A stretch of DNA of 64,000 bases from Kineococcus rhizosphaerae (GCF_003002055.1 NZ_PVZF01000007.1:1-64000), one strand, 5' to 3'; numbered from the stretch's first letter, positions 34,257-42,991 are shown. Numbers and translations are program-made. The notes: a model not told the origin generated them from the sequence alone.

Positions 34257-34287
34257 TCGTCGATACGCATCGTCGATGCGAATCGAG
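34257..34287. promoter_or_regulatory. Overlapping pair of imperfect LacI-type operators
   Basis: TCGTCGATACGCATCGTCGA (34257-34276) and the overlapping CGTCGATGCGAATCGAG (34271-34287) both resemble the site at 34061, with mismatched second arms. Their distance of about 200 bp from the first operator would allow DNA looping. The intergenic region 34019-34382 contains no gene. Confidence 0.65.
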
Positions 34288-34382
34288 AACCTAGCCCGAG
34301 CGGGTCGACCTGCACAAGGGGTCCGTCAAGTTCGTCACCCCGGGAGACGATGCAGACTGGTCCCACCGATCCGGAGGCTGCT

Positions 34383-35624
34383 GTGCCCAAGCCCGCCCGT
34401 ACCGCCGCCCTGTCGGCGGCCCTGCTCGCCGTGGCTCTCGCGCCCGCCTCCGCGGCCCACGCGGTCGAGGTGACCCCCGGCCCCGCGCCCGTCCAGGTCG
34501 ACGCGCTGCGCTGGGTCGACGGGCAGCCGCGGCTGGAGACGCGCACGGCGCCCGGCCCCGCCGCGGCGGCCCGGCTGGTGACGGCGCTGGAGCGCGACCC
34601 CGCCGTCAGCGACGCCCAGCCCCGCACGACGTACGCGGTGACCCCGCCCACCACGGCCCCCGGCACGGCTCCGCTGCGCCGCGCGCTGCTGGGCACCGAC
34701 CCCTACCTGCGCTACGCCTACCACCTCACGTCGGTGGACGCCTACGCCGCCTGGACCGTGACCCGCGGGGCCGGGGTGAAGGTCGCCGTGCTCGACACCG
34801 GCGTCGACGCCACGCAACCGGACCTCGCCGGCCGGGTCGTGCCCCTGGGGAACTTCACGACGGAGGCGGCCACGACGATCGGGGAGCACGGCACGGAGGT
34901 CGCCACCGTCATCGCCGGCGCGTACCAGAACTCCGTGGGCGCGGCCGGGGTCGCGCCCGAGGTCACGATCCTCGCGGGCAAGGTCTGCGCCGTCGACGGC
35001 TGCGCGAGCGACGCCGTGGTCCGGGGCATCACCGCCGCCGTCGAGGCGGGCGCCGACGTCGTCAACCTGTCCCTGGGCGGGGACACCTACAACCGGACGA
35101 CGGCCGCGACGATCCAGTGGGCGATCGCGCGCGGCGTCGTCGTGGTGGCCTCGGCGGGCAACAGCGGCGACAAGGGCAACCCCGTGGAGTACCCCGCCTC
35201 CTACGACGGGGTGGTCTCGGTGTCGGCCTCGACGTCGACGGGCGCGGCCGCGACCTGGGCGCAGCACAACTCCGCCGTCGACCTCAGCGCCCCGGGCGAG
35301 GCGGTCCCCGCCGGGCAGCCGGGGACGGGCGGGACCTACCCCTACGTGGCCGTGTCGGGCACCTCGTTCTCCGGCCCGCAGGTCGCCGCGGCCGCCGCCC
35401 TGCTGACGGCGGTGGCCCCCGCGGCGGACGTCGCCACGATCGAGGGCTGGCTCAAGGGCACCACGACCCCGCAGAGCTGGGGCCCCGGCTACGGGACCGG
35501 GATGCTCGACGTCGCGGCCGCGGTGCAGGCCGCGCAGGCGGTTCCCGTGCCCGTCCAGAGCGCGCCCGTCACGGTCGAGCGCGGGACCCGCAGTCCCCGC
35601 CACCCCGTGGTCGTCACGGGCTGA
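34383..35624 (+). CDS. Secreted S8-family serine peptidase (subtilisin-like)
   Basis: A 413-residue secreted protease. A signal peptide covers about residues 1-27, a short propeptide-like region follows to about 110, then the catalytic domain. D138 lies in VAVLDTGVD, H169 in EHGTEVATV, oxyanion N260 in SAGNSGD and S328 in SGTSFSGPQ, so the triad is complete. GTG 34383 has GGAGG five bases upstream. There is no C-terminal anchor, only a short basic tail, so release to the medium is likely. It is monocistronic and convergent with the HAD gene 24 bp away. Confidence 0.93.
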   Translation: MPKPARTAALSAALLAVALAPASAAHAVEVTPGPAPVQVDALRWVDGQPRLETRTAPGPAAAARLVTALERDPAVSDAQPRTTYAVTPPTTAPGTAPLRRALLGTDPYLRYAYHLTSVDAYAAWTVTRGAGVKVAVLDTGVDATQPDLAGRVVPLGNFTTEAATTIGEHGTEVATVIAGAYQNSVGAAGVAPEVTILAGKVCAVDGCASDAVVRGITAAVEAGADVVNLSLGGDTYNRTTAATIQWAIARGVVVVASAGNSGDKGNPVEYPASYDGVVSVSASTSTGAAATWAQHNSAVDLSAPGEAVPAGQPGTGGTYPYVAVSGTSFSGPQVAAAAALLTAVAPAADVATIEGWLKGTTTPQSWGPGYGTGMLDVAAAVQAAQAVPVPVQSAPVTVERGTRSPRHPVVVTG

Positions 35625-35648
35625 CCCGTCGGCTGCTCGACCGGCCGC

Positions 35649-36308
35649 TCAGCTCGGCCGGGCGAACTCCGTGCCGTCCAGCCCGTCGAGCAGCTCGCGC
35701 AGCGAGTCGAACACCGCCCCCGCCCCCGCACCGGTGAGCTCCTCCACCGAGAACCCCCCGGTGCGCACGGCGACCGCGGGCATGTCCGCGTTCGCCGCCG
35801 CCTCGCAGTCCCACGTCGAGTCCCCGAGCAGCACCCCCGCGCGGCCCGAGACCTTCTCCAACGCCACTCGGAGCAGGTCGGGCGCGGGTTTGGTGCTCTC
35901 GGCGTCCTCGGAGGTGGTCCAGGCGTCGCACAGCTCCCGGGCGTCCAGCAGGTCGAGGTAGGCGTCGACGTGCGCGGCCTGCCCGGAGGAGGCCAGGACC
36001 ACGGTGAAACCCCGGGCCTTCAGTTCGGTGAGCAGGTCCTGCGCACCCTCGAACGCCTGCACCTCGGGCAGCAGCGGGTCGAACTCCTCGCTCCAGGCCT
36101 GCCGCGCGGCGTCGCCGTGCTCGGCCTCGAAGGCCTGCCCCGCGACGGCCGGCACGAGCTGGTCGCCGCCCATCCCGATGGCCCGGTGCAGGCGCCACAC
36201 CGGCAGGGTCAGGTCGAAGCGACGGAACGCGCGGAACCACGCGAGCGCGTGCTGGTAGTTCGTGTCGACGAGCGTCCCGTCGACGTCGAGGACTGCGGTG
36301 TCGGGCAC
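35649..36308 (-). CDS. HAD-superfamily hydrolase (phosphoglycolate phosphatase-like)
   Basis: A 219-residue haloacid dehalogenase-type phosphatase. Motif I is LDVDGTLVDTN with nucleophile Asp and acid Asp, motif II VVLASSG, motif III Lys in ESTKPAPD, and motif IV LLGDSTWDCEAA. The cap region after motif I is helical (type C1, as in phosphoglycolate phosphatase and beta-phosphoglucomutase). GTG 36308 has AAAGAGG upstream. Substrate unknown; it is 46 bp downstream of the glycosylase-like gene but shows no functional tie to it. Confidence 0.9.
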   Translation of the reverse strand: MPDTAVLDVDGTLVDTNYQHALAWFRAFRRFDLTLPVWRLHRAIGMGGDQLVPAVAGQAFEAEHGDAARQAWSEEFDPLLPEVQAFEGAQDLLTELKARGFTVVLASSGQAAHVDAYLDLLDARELCDAWTTSEDAESTKPAPDLLRVALEKVSGRAGVLLGDSTWDCEAAANADMPAVAVRTGGFSVEELTGAGAGAVFDSLRELLDGLDGTEFARPS

Positions 36309-36354
36309 GGGGAACCTCTTTCGGGCGGTGGGGACGGCTGGGGCTGGGGGCGGT

Positions 36355-37233
36355 TCACACGGCGAGGTCGACGCAGAACAGCGCCCGCGGGTCCTGCAGC
36401 ATCGCGGGTGGGCGGACGTCGGTGCGCGCGGCCCGCCCGCCCCAGCGGACGCGGCGCCGGTGCCGCACGCAGACCCCCTTGGCGGAGCTGAACTCGTAGT
36501 CCCCCACGACCTCGCCGAGCAGCAGCGCGCGCTCGGACTCGATGGGCACGGCGACCTCGTCGCCGGGGGCGAGTTCGTGGACGAACGTGTCGAGGACGCG
36601 CAGGTCCTTGCCGGGGCGGCGTTCGGGCCGGATCTCCTTCAGCAGCGCCCGCAGCGACGTGCCCGGGGCCGCGCCGCGCACGTCGACGTCCACCCCGGAG
36701 GCGGTGCCCAACCCCACGACACCGTCGGCGAGGAACTCCCCGAGGGCCTGCGGCGCAACGGGTCGCACGACCCACACGAGCCGCCCCTGCTCCCGCTCGA
36801 CGGGTTCGAGGGGTTCGGGTTCGGGCCACACGTACGGCAGGTCGTCGGGTTCGTCGCCGAACAGGGGGCGGTAGAACTCGGGGTCCTTGCGCAGCAGCGC
36901 CGAGCGGTGGCTGCGGTGCAGCGCCTCGTCCCCGACCCAGGGCGGCAGCGCGGTCCGAGTGGCGGCGTCGGGGGCGAACTCCGCGATCTGCGGGCCCGTC
37001 GTGTCGGCCCGTCCGGTCCGGGTCCACTCGGCGACGACGGCGAGCCCGTAGGCCACCAGCGCGGGGGTGTACCCCCGCCACATCCGCACGGCCGGGTGGT
37101 TGGCCCACCCGTAGTCGGGCAGTTCGAGGGCGCGCAGGACCTGCAGCGTCTCCACCCGCTGCTTGCCCAGCCGCGGGCCGTCGAGGACGGCCGCGGACCG
37201 GGCGAAGTCGGGGTACGGGAGGAACGTCTGCAC
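36355..37233 (-). CDS. MSMEG_6728-type (pyrimidine-dimer-glycosylase-like) protein fused to a restriction-linked reader-like domain
   Basis: A 292-residue protein. The N-terminal half (QTFLPYPDFARSAAVLDGPR, LGKQRVETLQVLRAL, HPAVRMWRGYTPALVAYGLAV, SHRSALLRKDPEFY) matches the MSMEG_6728 family, related to T4 endonuclease V-like pyrimidine dimer glycosylases. The C-terminal half (LVWVVRPVAPQALGEFLADG, then FVHELAPGDEVAVPIESE, LLLGEVVGDYEF and HRRRVRW) has the spacing of the predicted reader domain found at the N-terminus of restriction endonucleases. GTG 37233 begins the family-typical N-terminus. DNA repair or modified-base recognition is inferred from these similarities. Confidence 0.7.
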   Translation of the reverse strand: MQTFLPYPDFARSAAVLDGPRLGKQRVETLQVLRALELPDYGWANHPAVRMWRGYTPALVAYGLAVVAEWTRTGRADTTGPQIAEFAPDAATRTALPPWVGDEALHRSHRSALLRKDPEFYRPLFGDEPDDLPYVWPEPEPLEPVEREQGRLVWVVRPVAPQALGEFLADGVVGLGTASGVDVDVRGAAPGTSLRALLKEIRPERRPGKDLRVLDTFVHELAPGDEVAVPIESERALLLGEVVGDYEFSSAKGVCVRHRRRVRWGGRAARTDVRPPAMLQDPRALFCVDLAV

Positions 37234-37300
37234 GTCCCCACCGTCGCGCGGGCCCCGGCGCCCCGCACCTCGGAGCGGAGCCCGGGGCGGACCCGGAGGG

Positions 37301-38215
37301 TCAGTACCCCTGCGACAGGTCGACGAGACCGAGAAGTTCCTCGCCCGCGCCGAACCGGCGGACGTTCTCGGCGACGCGGTCGGCGAGCAGCGGCAGGCGC
37401 AGCGTCGACGGGTTCGTCGAGTGGGGCGTGACGATCGCGCGGGGTTCGGTCCACAGCGGGTGCCCGTCGGGCAGGGGCTCGGGGTCGGTGACGTCGAGGG
37501 CGGCACCGGCGATCGTCCCGGCCCGCAACGCTTCCACCAGCGCGTCGGTGTCGACGAGGGACCCGCGGGCGATGTTCACGAGCCAGCCCTGCGACCCCAG
37601 CGCCGCCAGCTCGGCCGCGCCGACGAGCGCTGCCGTCTGCGCCGTCGCGGGGGCGGCGAGCACGACGTGGTCGGCCACGGCGAAGACCTCACCGACGCGG
37701 TCGGCGGCCCACGTCTCGTAGGCGCCCTCGACGGGCAGCCCGCGCCGCGTCACGGCCAGCACGCGCGCACCGAGACCGGTGAAGGCCGGGATCATCGCCC
37801 GGCCGATCCCGCCGGCCCCGACGATCGCGATCGTCGAGCCCCGCAGGGTGCCCTGGACGCCGTCGAGCGCGGCGCCGTCCCAGGTCCGCGCGCGGGCCGC
37901 GCGGCCGATGCCGCGGATCCCGGCGAGCAGCAGCGCGACCGCGCCCTCGGCGACCGACGTCGAGTAGGCGCCCGCCGCGGACGTCCACGTGCGGTCCTCG
38001 TCGAGGGCGCCCGAGGCCACCCACGACTCGATGCCCGCCGACGGCAGCTGCACCCAGCGGACACCGTCGTGCAGGTCGGGCAGCTCCCCGTGCCCGCCGG
38101 AGACGACGACGGCCTCGGCCTCGGCGAGCGCCACGACCTTCCCGCCGCCGCGTTCGACGGCCTCGGTCAGCAGCGGGTTGTCCTCGGGTCCGACGTACAC
38201 GGCGGGGGTGGGCAC
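37301..38215 (-). CDS. D-isomer-specific 2-hydroxyacid dehydrogenase family protein
   Basis: A 304-residue NAD-dependent dehydrogenase. The nucleotide loop is IAIVGAGGIGRAMIPAF, the catalytic Arg lies in LVNIARGSLVD, the Glu in DVTDPEPLPDGHPLW and the His in VTPHSTN. GTG 38215 was chosen because AGGAG lies 6-7 nt before it; a GTG seven codons upstream has no ribosome site. Family members reduce 2-keto acids or glyoxylate to the hydroxy acid; the substrate is not predictable. It is monocistronic. Confidence 0.9.
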   Translation of the reverse strand: MPTPAVYVGPEDNPLLTEAVERGGGKVVALAEAEAVVVSGGHGELPDLHDGVRWVQLPSAGIESWVASGALDEDRTWTSAAGAYSTSVAEGAVALLLAGIRGIGRAARARTWDGAALDGVQGTLRGSTIAIVGAGGIGRAMIPAFTGLGARVLAVTRRGLPVEGAYETWAADRVGEVFAVADHVVLAAPATAQTAALVGAAELAALGSQGWLVNIARGSLVDTDALVEALRAGTIAGAALDVTDPEPLPDGHPLWTEPRAIVTPHSTNPSTLRLPLLADRVAENVRRFGAGEELLGLVDLSQGY

Positions 38216-38308
38216 GGGGGCTCCTCTACGGGTCACGGAGTGGTCGGCCCACCCTAGGACCCACCCCCGCTCCCCTCCGCCGCCGCGGGGGCCTCACCCC
38301 CGGCGGGG

Positions 38309-39358
38309 TCAGCGCCCGCCGACCGTGCGGCCGGTCCGCGTGCGCGCCTGCGGGACCCGCGCGCGGTCGGGGTCCAGCAACCCCTCGGCCTCCCGCTCCG
38401 TGACGGCCCACCGTTCCCGCGCCGCCGCGTCCGCCGACTCCGAGACCGCGCTCGGGTCCAGGAAGACCTGGGTGATCGTCGGGACCCGGCGGCGCATCTC
38501 CTCCTCGGCCCGGGTGCAGATCCGCTCGACCTCGCCGGCGTCGAGGTGGGCCGCGAACTGCACGCGCCCGGCGACCAGGACGTTGCTGGGGCCGAGCTGC
38601 ATCGTCAGGACCTCCTGCACGCGCACGACCCCGTCCTCCTCCCCCAGCACCCGCACGGCCTCCAGGCGCACCGCGGGGTCGGCCGCCTCGCCGATGAGCA
38701 GCTCCTTCGTGTCGCGGCCCAGCAGGAACGCGACCACGGCCAGCAGCAGGCCGATGGTGATGGAGCTCACCCCGTCCCACACGGCCGAGCCCGTGACCTG
38801 GTGCAGCACCGTGCCCGCGAGCGCGACGAGGACCCCGAGCACGGCGATGCTGTCCTCGCTGGCGACGGTCTTGACGGTCGGGTCGGGGCTGCGGACGACG
38901 TAGGTGAGGAGCCGGCGGCGGGCCGTGGCGGCCTCGCGCGTGACCTGGCGCAGGGCCTTCAGCAGCGAGCCGCCCTCCAGGACGAGGGAGAGGCCGAGGA
39001 TCGCGTAGATCACGACGAAGTGCTTCGTGGACGTGGGCTCGGCCTCGCCCCGCAGCGAGGAGACCCCCTCGGCGACGGAGAACACGGCGCCGGACAGGAA
39101 GATGCCGACGGCGGCCAGCAGCGACCAGAAGAAGCGTTCCTTGCCGTAGCCGAAGGGGTGGGTGCGGTCGGCGGGGCGCTCGGCGCGGCCCAGGGACAGC
39201 AGCAGGAACACCTCGTTGAGGGTGTCGGCGACCGAGTGCGCGGCCTCGGCGAGCAGGGCGCTGGACCCGGTGACGATCCCGCCGACCGCTTTCGCGACGC
39301 CCACCCCCACGTTCGCGAGCAACGCCACCAGCACGGTTCCGCGGGTCTCCTCAGCCAC
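38309..39358 (-). CDS. Cation diffusion facilitator (CDF) metal efflux transporter
   Basis: A 349-residue CDF protein with about six membrane helices and a cytoplasmic C-terminal domain. The first metal site lies in LLAEAAHSVADTLNE (His-x3-Asp) and the second in VASEDSIAVLG, where Glu-Asp replaces the usual His-Asp. The conserved loop THPFGYGKERFFWSLLAA is present. Transport of Zn, Fe, Mn or Co by proton antiport is the family role; metal choice cannot be assigned. The last 60 residues are Arg-rich. It is divergent from the dioxygenase-like gene across 126 bp. Confidence 0.92.
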   Translation of the reverse strand: MAEETRGTVLVALLANVGVGVAKAVGGIVTGSSALLAEAAHSVADTLNEVFLLLSLGRAERPADRTHPFGYGKERFFWSLLAAVGIFLSGAVFSVAEGVSSLRGEAEPTSTKHFVVIYAILGLSLVLEGGSLLKALRQVTREAATARRRLLTYVVRSPDPTVKTVASEDSIAVLGVLVALAGTVLHQVTGSAVWDGVSSITIGLLLAVVAFLLGRDTKELLIGEAADPAVRLEAVRVLGEEDGVVRVQEVLTMQLGPSNVLVAGRVQFAAHLDAGEVERICTRAEEEMRRRVPTITQVFLDPSAVSESADAAARERWAVTEREAEGLLDPDRARVPQARTRTGRTVGGR

Positions 39359-39484
39359 GCACCGAATCTGCACCGGTCGGCCGCTGCCCGCCCGTCGACC
39401 ACCCGACGATGTACGTCCGGTCACTGGAAAGTCACGGTGAGATACCGATACCGTCCTCCCACTCCGCCGAGAGGGAGAAGAGAC

Positions 39485-40291
39485 GTGCGCCGCCCCCACC
39501 ACCGCCCGACCGATCGCGACCTCAGCGCCGAGGCCCACCGGGTCCTGTCGGACCTGCGCCGCGACGGCGTCGCCCGCACCACCCTGACCGCGCTCACCGG
39601 TGGCCCGACGCTGCTGGCGGACGTGCTCTCGCGCACCGACGACCTCATCGCCGACCAGTCCGCCGACATCGTGCGCCGCCGCCGGTACGTGGCGGGCGAC
39701 CCCGTCGCCCGGTGCGGTCCGGGCGACCCGCACCGGGTGGAACTGCTCGGCGACCACCCGCCCGTCGACCCCGAGGACCCCTACGCGCGGTTCCTGCGCC
39801 ACCCCGCGATCGCGGGCGTCGCCACGGCCTACTGCCGGCGCGACGTGCGCATCTGGGACATGAACGGACTGCTCACGCTCGCCTCGGCCCCCGCCCGGGA
39901 GGACGACTGGGGCCGTTCCGTCGAGGGGGCGGGCGTGGAGGTCCACCTGCACCTGACGGGTGTCGACGACGGCGTCGGGCCGTTGTCCTACGTGCGCACC
40001 TCGCACCGGCGGCGGGGCCGGGTGCGGGGCCTGGAACGGACCGGCCGCCGCATCGGCGACGAGGACCTCGGGCGCGTCTTCGGCACCGGCTGCACCACCA
40101 CGCTGACGGGGGCGGCCGGCACGGTGGTCTTCGTCGACCCCCGTGGGCTGCACCGCAGGGCGCGCCCGACGGCCCGCGACCGCCTGCTGCTGCAGGGTCG
40201 CTACTCGCCCCGCGGCGGCCGCGAGCGCGCCGTGCTGCTGCCCGCCGAGGAGGTGCCGCGCAGCGCGCTCGCCGACTTCGCCCTGGCCTGA
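39485..40291 (+). CDS. Phytanoyl-CoA-dioxygenase-like protein with an incomplete metal site
   Basis: A 268-residue protein with PhyH-like landmarks: VEVHLHLTGVDDGVGPLSYVRTSHRRRG (strand, turn and post-turn SH) and GTVVFVDPRGLHRRARPTARDRLLLQ (distal His and Arg for 2-oxoglutarate). The usual proximal HxD, expected near DDWGRSVEG, is absent, so the iron site may be lost or formed differently. GTG 39485 follows GGAGAAGAGAC. The direct repeat GATACCGATACCGT lies about 45 bp upstream and may include a -10. Substrate unknown; it might be a non-catalytic relative. Confidence 0.6.
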   Translation: MRRPHHRPTDRDLSAEAHRVLSDLRRDGVARTTLTALTGGPTLLADVLSRTDDLIADQSADIVRRRRYVAGDPVARCGPGDPHRVELLGDHPPVDPEDPYARFLRHPAIAGVATAYCRRDVRIWDMNGLLTLASAPAREDDWGRSVEGAGVEVHLHLTGVDDGVGPLSYVRTSHRRRGRVRGLERTGRRIGDEDLGRVFGTGCTTTLTGAAGTVVFVDPRGLHRRARPTARDRLLLQGRYSPRGGRERAVLLPAEEVPRSALADFALA

Positions 40292-40301
40292 GGGCCCGGG
40301 G

Positions 40302-40673
40302 TCAGCGCCCGAGGAGCTTGTCGATCAACCGGGCGAAGAAGCCCTTCTTCACGGGCTCGGCGACGGGCGCCGCGACGGGCGCGACGGGTTCGGCGACGGG
40401 CTGGACGCGGGCGGGTGCCGCCGCGGGCTGGACGCGGGCGGGTTCCACGACCGCTTCCTCGACGGGCTCCACGACGGGCTCCACGACCGGTTCCACGACG
40501 GGCTCGAGGGCGCTCTCGTGCGGGCGGGAGGCGTTCAGGGTCCCGTGCAGCTCCTGCTCGGGGGTGTAGCTGGCCTCGCCGAGGATGGACGCGGCGTGCA
40601 GCAGGGCCGACGCCTGGACGGGGGCGACGGTCTGCGCCCCGCGCACGGGGGTGGTCTCGTCGAGGGTGGACAT
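40302..40673 (-). CDS. Small protein with PVVE repeats and C-terminal amphipathic helix
   Basis: A 123-residue hypothetical protein. The N-terminal third is moderately polar. A central repeat of the form EPVVEPVVEPVVEPVEEAVVEP leads to PARVQPAAA-type repeats, and the protein ends KKGFFARLIDKLLGR, a basic amphipathic helix that could bind membrane or a partner. ATG 40673 has GGGAG seven bases upstream. I recognise no family. It is convergent with the dioxygenase-like gene, 10 bp apart. Confidence 0.6.
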   Translation of the reverse strand: MSTLDETTPVRGAQTVAPVQASALLHAASILGEASYTPEQELHGTLNASRPHESALEPVVEPVVEPVVEPVEEAVVEPARVQPAAAPARVQPVAEPVAPVAAPVAEPVKKGFFARLIDKLLGR

Positions 40674-40957
40674 CAAGCAGCTCCCGGTGTCGTGGCCGCC
40701 TCTTCGGTGACCGTCGTCCCGTCATCGGCCCGCCCGGTCGGCCCCCTGAGCCGGCGCGGCGAGCACCACCCGGACGGACGCCGGGGACACGCGGCCGTCC
40801 TCCCCGCGCGTCGCACACGTTCGACCCGGATCGCGGCGCGGTCGCGGCCCGACGTGTGCTCTCGACCCCGTCCGGACGCGAACCGGGGTCCGACGCGTGC
40901 GACGCGCGGGACAGTCGCCCGCGCTCACGTCGGCCCCCCGTCCGCCGATGGGACGAC
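40674..40957. other. Divergent intergenic region, no gene recognised
   Basis: About 284 bp between the PVVE-repeat gene and the membrane protein gene. Frames here are Arg-rich antisense-type. No palindrome longer than about 7 bp or convincing promoter pair was noticed. Confidence 0.4.
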
Positions 40958-41794
40958 GTGCGGGTACCCGACCTGGAGGCGCTGCGTCCCGGAGACTTCG
41001 TCAAGGTCCGCGGCAACCCCAACCCGCTGCACACCGGCGGCCGGGCCGTCGTCGTGGCCGTCCACCGGCAGGACGGTCCGCCGTGGCGCGTCGTCGCGCT
41101 CGACCTGCGGTACTCGGCGACGAGCCCGGCGGTCCGCGTGGACGTCGCCGACAGCGGGGAGCTGGCCCGGTGGGAGACGCCGTGGGCCCCGAAGCACACC
41201 GTCGAGGACGAGCCCGAGGTCCGCGAACTGCTCGCCGCCGGGGCCGCGCACGTCGAGTCGCGCACCCCGCGCCGCACCCTCGTCGTGGCCGGTCTCGCCG
41301 CGCTGGCCGTCGTCGCCGGCGTCGGGGTGCTCGAGCACCAGCAGCGACCCGCGCCGAACCCCGTCGTCGTCCAGCGCGCGCTGGCCGAGGGCGCGCGCGG
41401 CACCGCCGGAGCCACCCCGGTCCTCACCGCGACCCCGACGGCCACCCCCACCCGGGTCGCGGCGACGGCCTCGGTCGTGGCGTACGCGGCGGGTCCGGTG
41501 CCGGTCGTCGCCGGCGCCGACGGAACCCGCCCGACGCCACTGGCCGGGCTCGCCGAGGCCCCGGGCTGCCACGACGCCTACGTGGCGGACCTGTTCTCGT
41601 ACCTGCCCGTGGGCCAGGCCGTCGACGTGGCCGGCGCCGGCTGGTACCGCACCGACGACGGCCTCGACGTCAACGCCGAACTCGTGCGCCAGGGGGTCGC
41701 GGTGCCGGTCGCGACGACGGCCGGTTCCAGCACGACCGACACGAGGAACTACGCGCAGCTGACCGAGCTCGCGGCCGACGCGCCGCACTGCTGA
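40958..41794 (+). CDS. Single-pass membrane protein of unknown function
   Basis: A 278-residue protein. A cytoplasmic region of about 105 residues has a small beta-rich look (GDFVKVRGNPNPLHTGGRAVVVAVHRQ). One membrane segment (TLVVAGLAALAVVAGVGVL) follows, then a Thr/Pro linker and a C-terminal extracellular part with CHDAYVADLFSYLPVG and DGLDVNAELVRQGVAVPV, faintly similar to a staphylococcal-nuclease-like segment but lacking recognisable catalytic residues. GTG 40958 is chosen by composition; the ribosome site is weak. It is convergent with the GT4 gene, 3 bp apart. Confidence 0.65.
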   Translation: MRVPDLEALRPGDFVKVRGNPNPLHTGGRAVVVAVHRQDGPPWRVVALDLRYSATSPAVRVDVADSGELARWETPWAPKHTVEDEPEVRELLAAGAAHVESRTPRRTLVVAGLAALAVVAGVGVLEHQQRPAPNPVVVQRALAEGARGTAGATPVLTATPTATPTRVAATASVVAYAAGPVPVVAGADGTRPTPLAGLAEAPGCHDAYVADLFSYLPVGQAVDVAGAGWYRTDDGLDVNAELVRQGVAVPVATTAGSSTTDTRNYAQLTELAADAPHC

Positions 41795-41797
41795 GCC

Positions 41798-42991
41798 TCA
41801 GCGCCCGGCGACCTCCGCGAGCGCGGCCTCCACGCGCGCGACGACGACCCCGGGCGAGAACCGCTCCTCGACGTGCGCGCGGGCCCGCCCGGCGAGGTCG
41901 GAGCGCAGCTCCAGCCCGCGCAGGACCGCCGCGGCGAGGTCGGCCGGGGCGGTCGAGGCGGCGATCGTGCGGGGGTCCAGGGACCCGGCGACCTCGGGGT
42001 TCGCGCCGACGGGGGTCGCCACGACGGGCAGCCCGCTGGCGAACGCCTCGACGGTGACGATGCCGAAACCCTCCATCTCCAGCGTCGGCAGCACGAACAG
42101 GTCCGCCGACCGGTACAGCTGCGGCAGGTCGGCCTCGGCGACGAAACCGGGGAACAGCACGGGGATCCCGAGCCGTTCGGCGCGCGCACGCAGTTCCGGG
42201 CCGAGGTACCCGGTGCCTCCGATGACCAGTTGCGCCGCAGGGTGTTCGGCGAGGACGGCCGGGAACGCGTCGAGCAGGTTCTCCAGCCCCATCCGGCGCA
42301 CGAGGCGCCGGACCGTCACCAGGACCGGGCCGCCGGTCAGCCCGAACGCGGCGCGGTCCCCCGGCCCCGGGGCGAACCGGCCGAGGTCGACGGCCAGGGG
42401 CACGACGTCGACCCTCGCCCGGGCCGCGGGGTGGACCTGCTGCAGCAACCGGCGGACGTACCAGCTCGTCGCCAGGGTCCGCGCGGTGCCGTTGACGGCG
42501 ACGAGTTCGGCGCGGCGGGTGAGGTCGGCGACGACACCGCTCGCGGCGCGCGCCAGCGGGTACTTCCCACCGGCGGCGTCCAGGCGGACCTCCAGCGAGG
42601 AGGGGGCGTGGAAGCGCAGCACGGTCCGGGGACCGAGCCCGGCGCGGACCGCGGCGGCGGCGTGGAACGTGGAGTGGACGTAGACGGCGTCGAACCGCGC
42701 GCGGGCGTCGAGGGACCGCAACCAGCCGGGGACCTGCAGCAGCGTCGTGGCCGGGTGGGCGTAGTAGGCGCGGCTGCCGCGGGCCGGGGCGGGGTGGCGC
42801 AGCAACCGGTACCCGCCGCCGCCCTCCACGACCCGGTGCTCGACGAGAGGGGCGTCCCGGTCGTGGCGGCGCACCAGGAGGGTGACGTCGTGCCCCCGCC
42901 GCACGAGCTCGTCGACCTCGACGAGCACGGAACTGGCCACCCCGCCGCGGTGCTCGGGCGGGACTCCATCGGTGATCACGAGCAGGCGCAC
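41798..42991 (-). CDS. GT4-family glycosyltransferase
   Basis: A 397-residue GT-B enzyme: LLVITDGVPPEHRGGVASSVLVEV at the N-terminus, AVYVHSTFHAAAAVRAG, and the donor half with LVTVRRLVRRMGLENLLDAF and EX7E in EMEGFGIVTVEAFASGLPVVAT. GTG 42991 is taken because the family N-terminal strand begins there. Probable role in cell-envelope glycan or glycolipid synthesis; substrates unknown. Unlike the GT4 at 20677 it has no deacetylase neighbour and is monocistronic. Confidence 0.9.
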   Translation of the reverse strand: MRLLVITDGVPPEHRGGVASSVLVEVDELVRRGHDVTLLVRRHDRDAPLVEHRVVEGGGGYRLLRHPAPARGSRAYYAHPATTLLQVPGWLRSLDARARFDAVYVHSTFHAAAAVRAGLGPRTVLRFHAPSSLEVRLDAAGGKYPLARAASGVVADLTRRAELVAVNGTARTLATSWYVRRLLQQVHPAARARVDVVPLAVDLGRFAPGPGDRAAFGLTGGPVLVTVRRLVRRMGLENLLDAFPAVLAEHPAAQLVIGGTGYLGPELRARAERLGIPVLFPGFVAEADLPQLYRSADLFVLPTLEMEGFGIVTVEAFASGLPVVATPVGANPEVAGSLDPRTIAASTAPADLAAAVLRGLELRSDLAGRARAHVEERFSPGVVVARVEAALAEVAGR

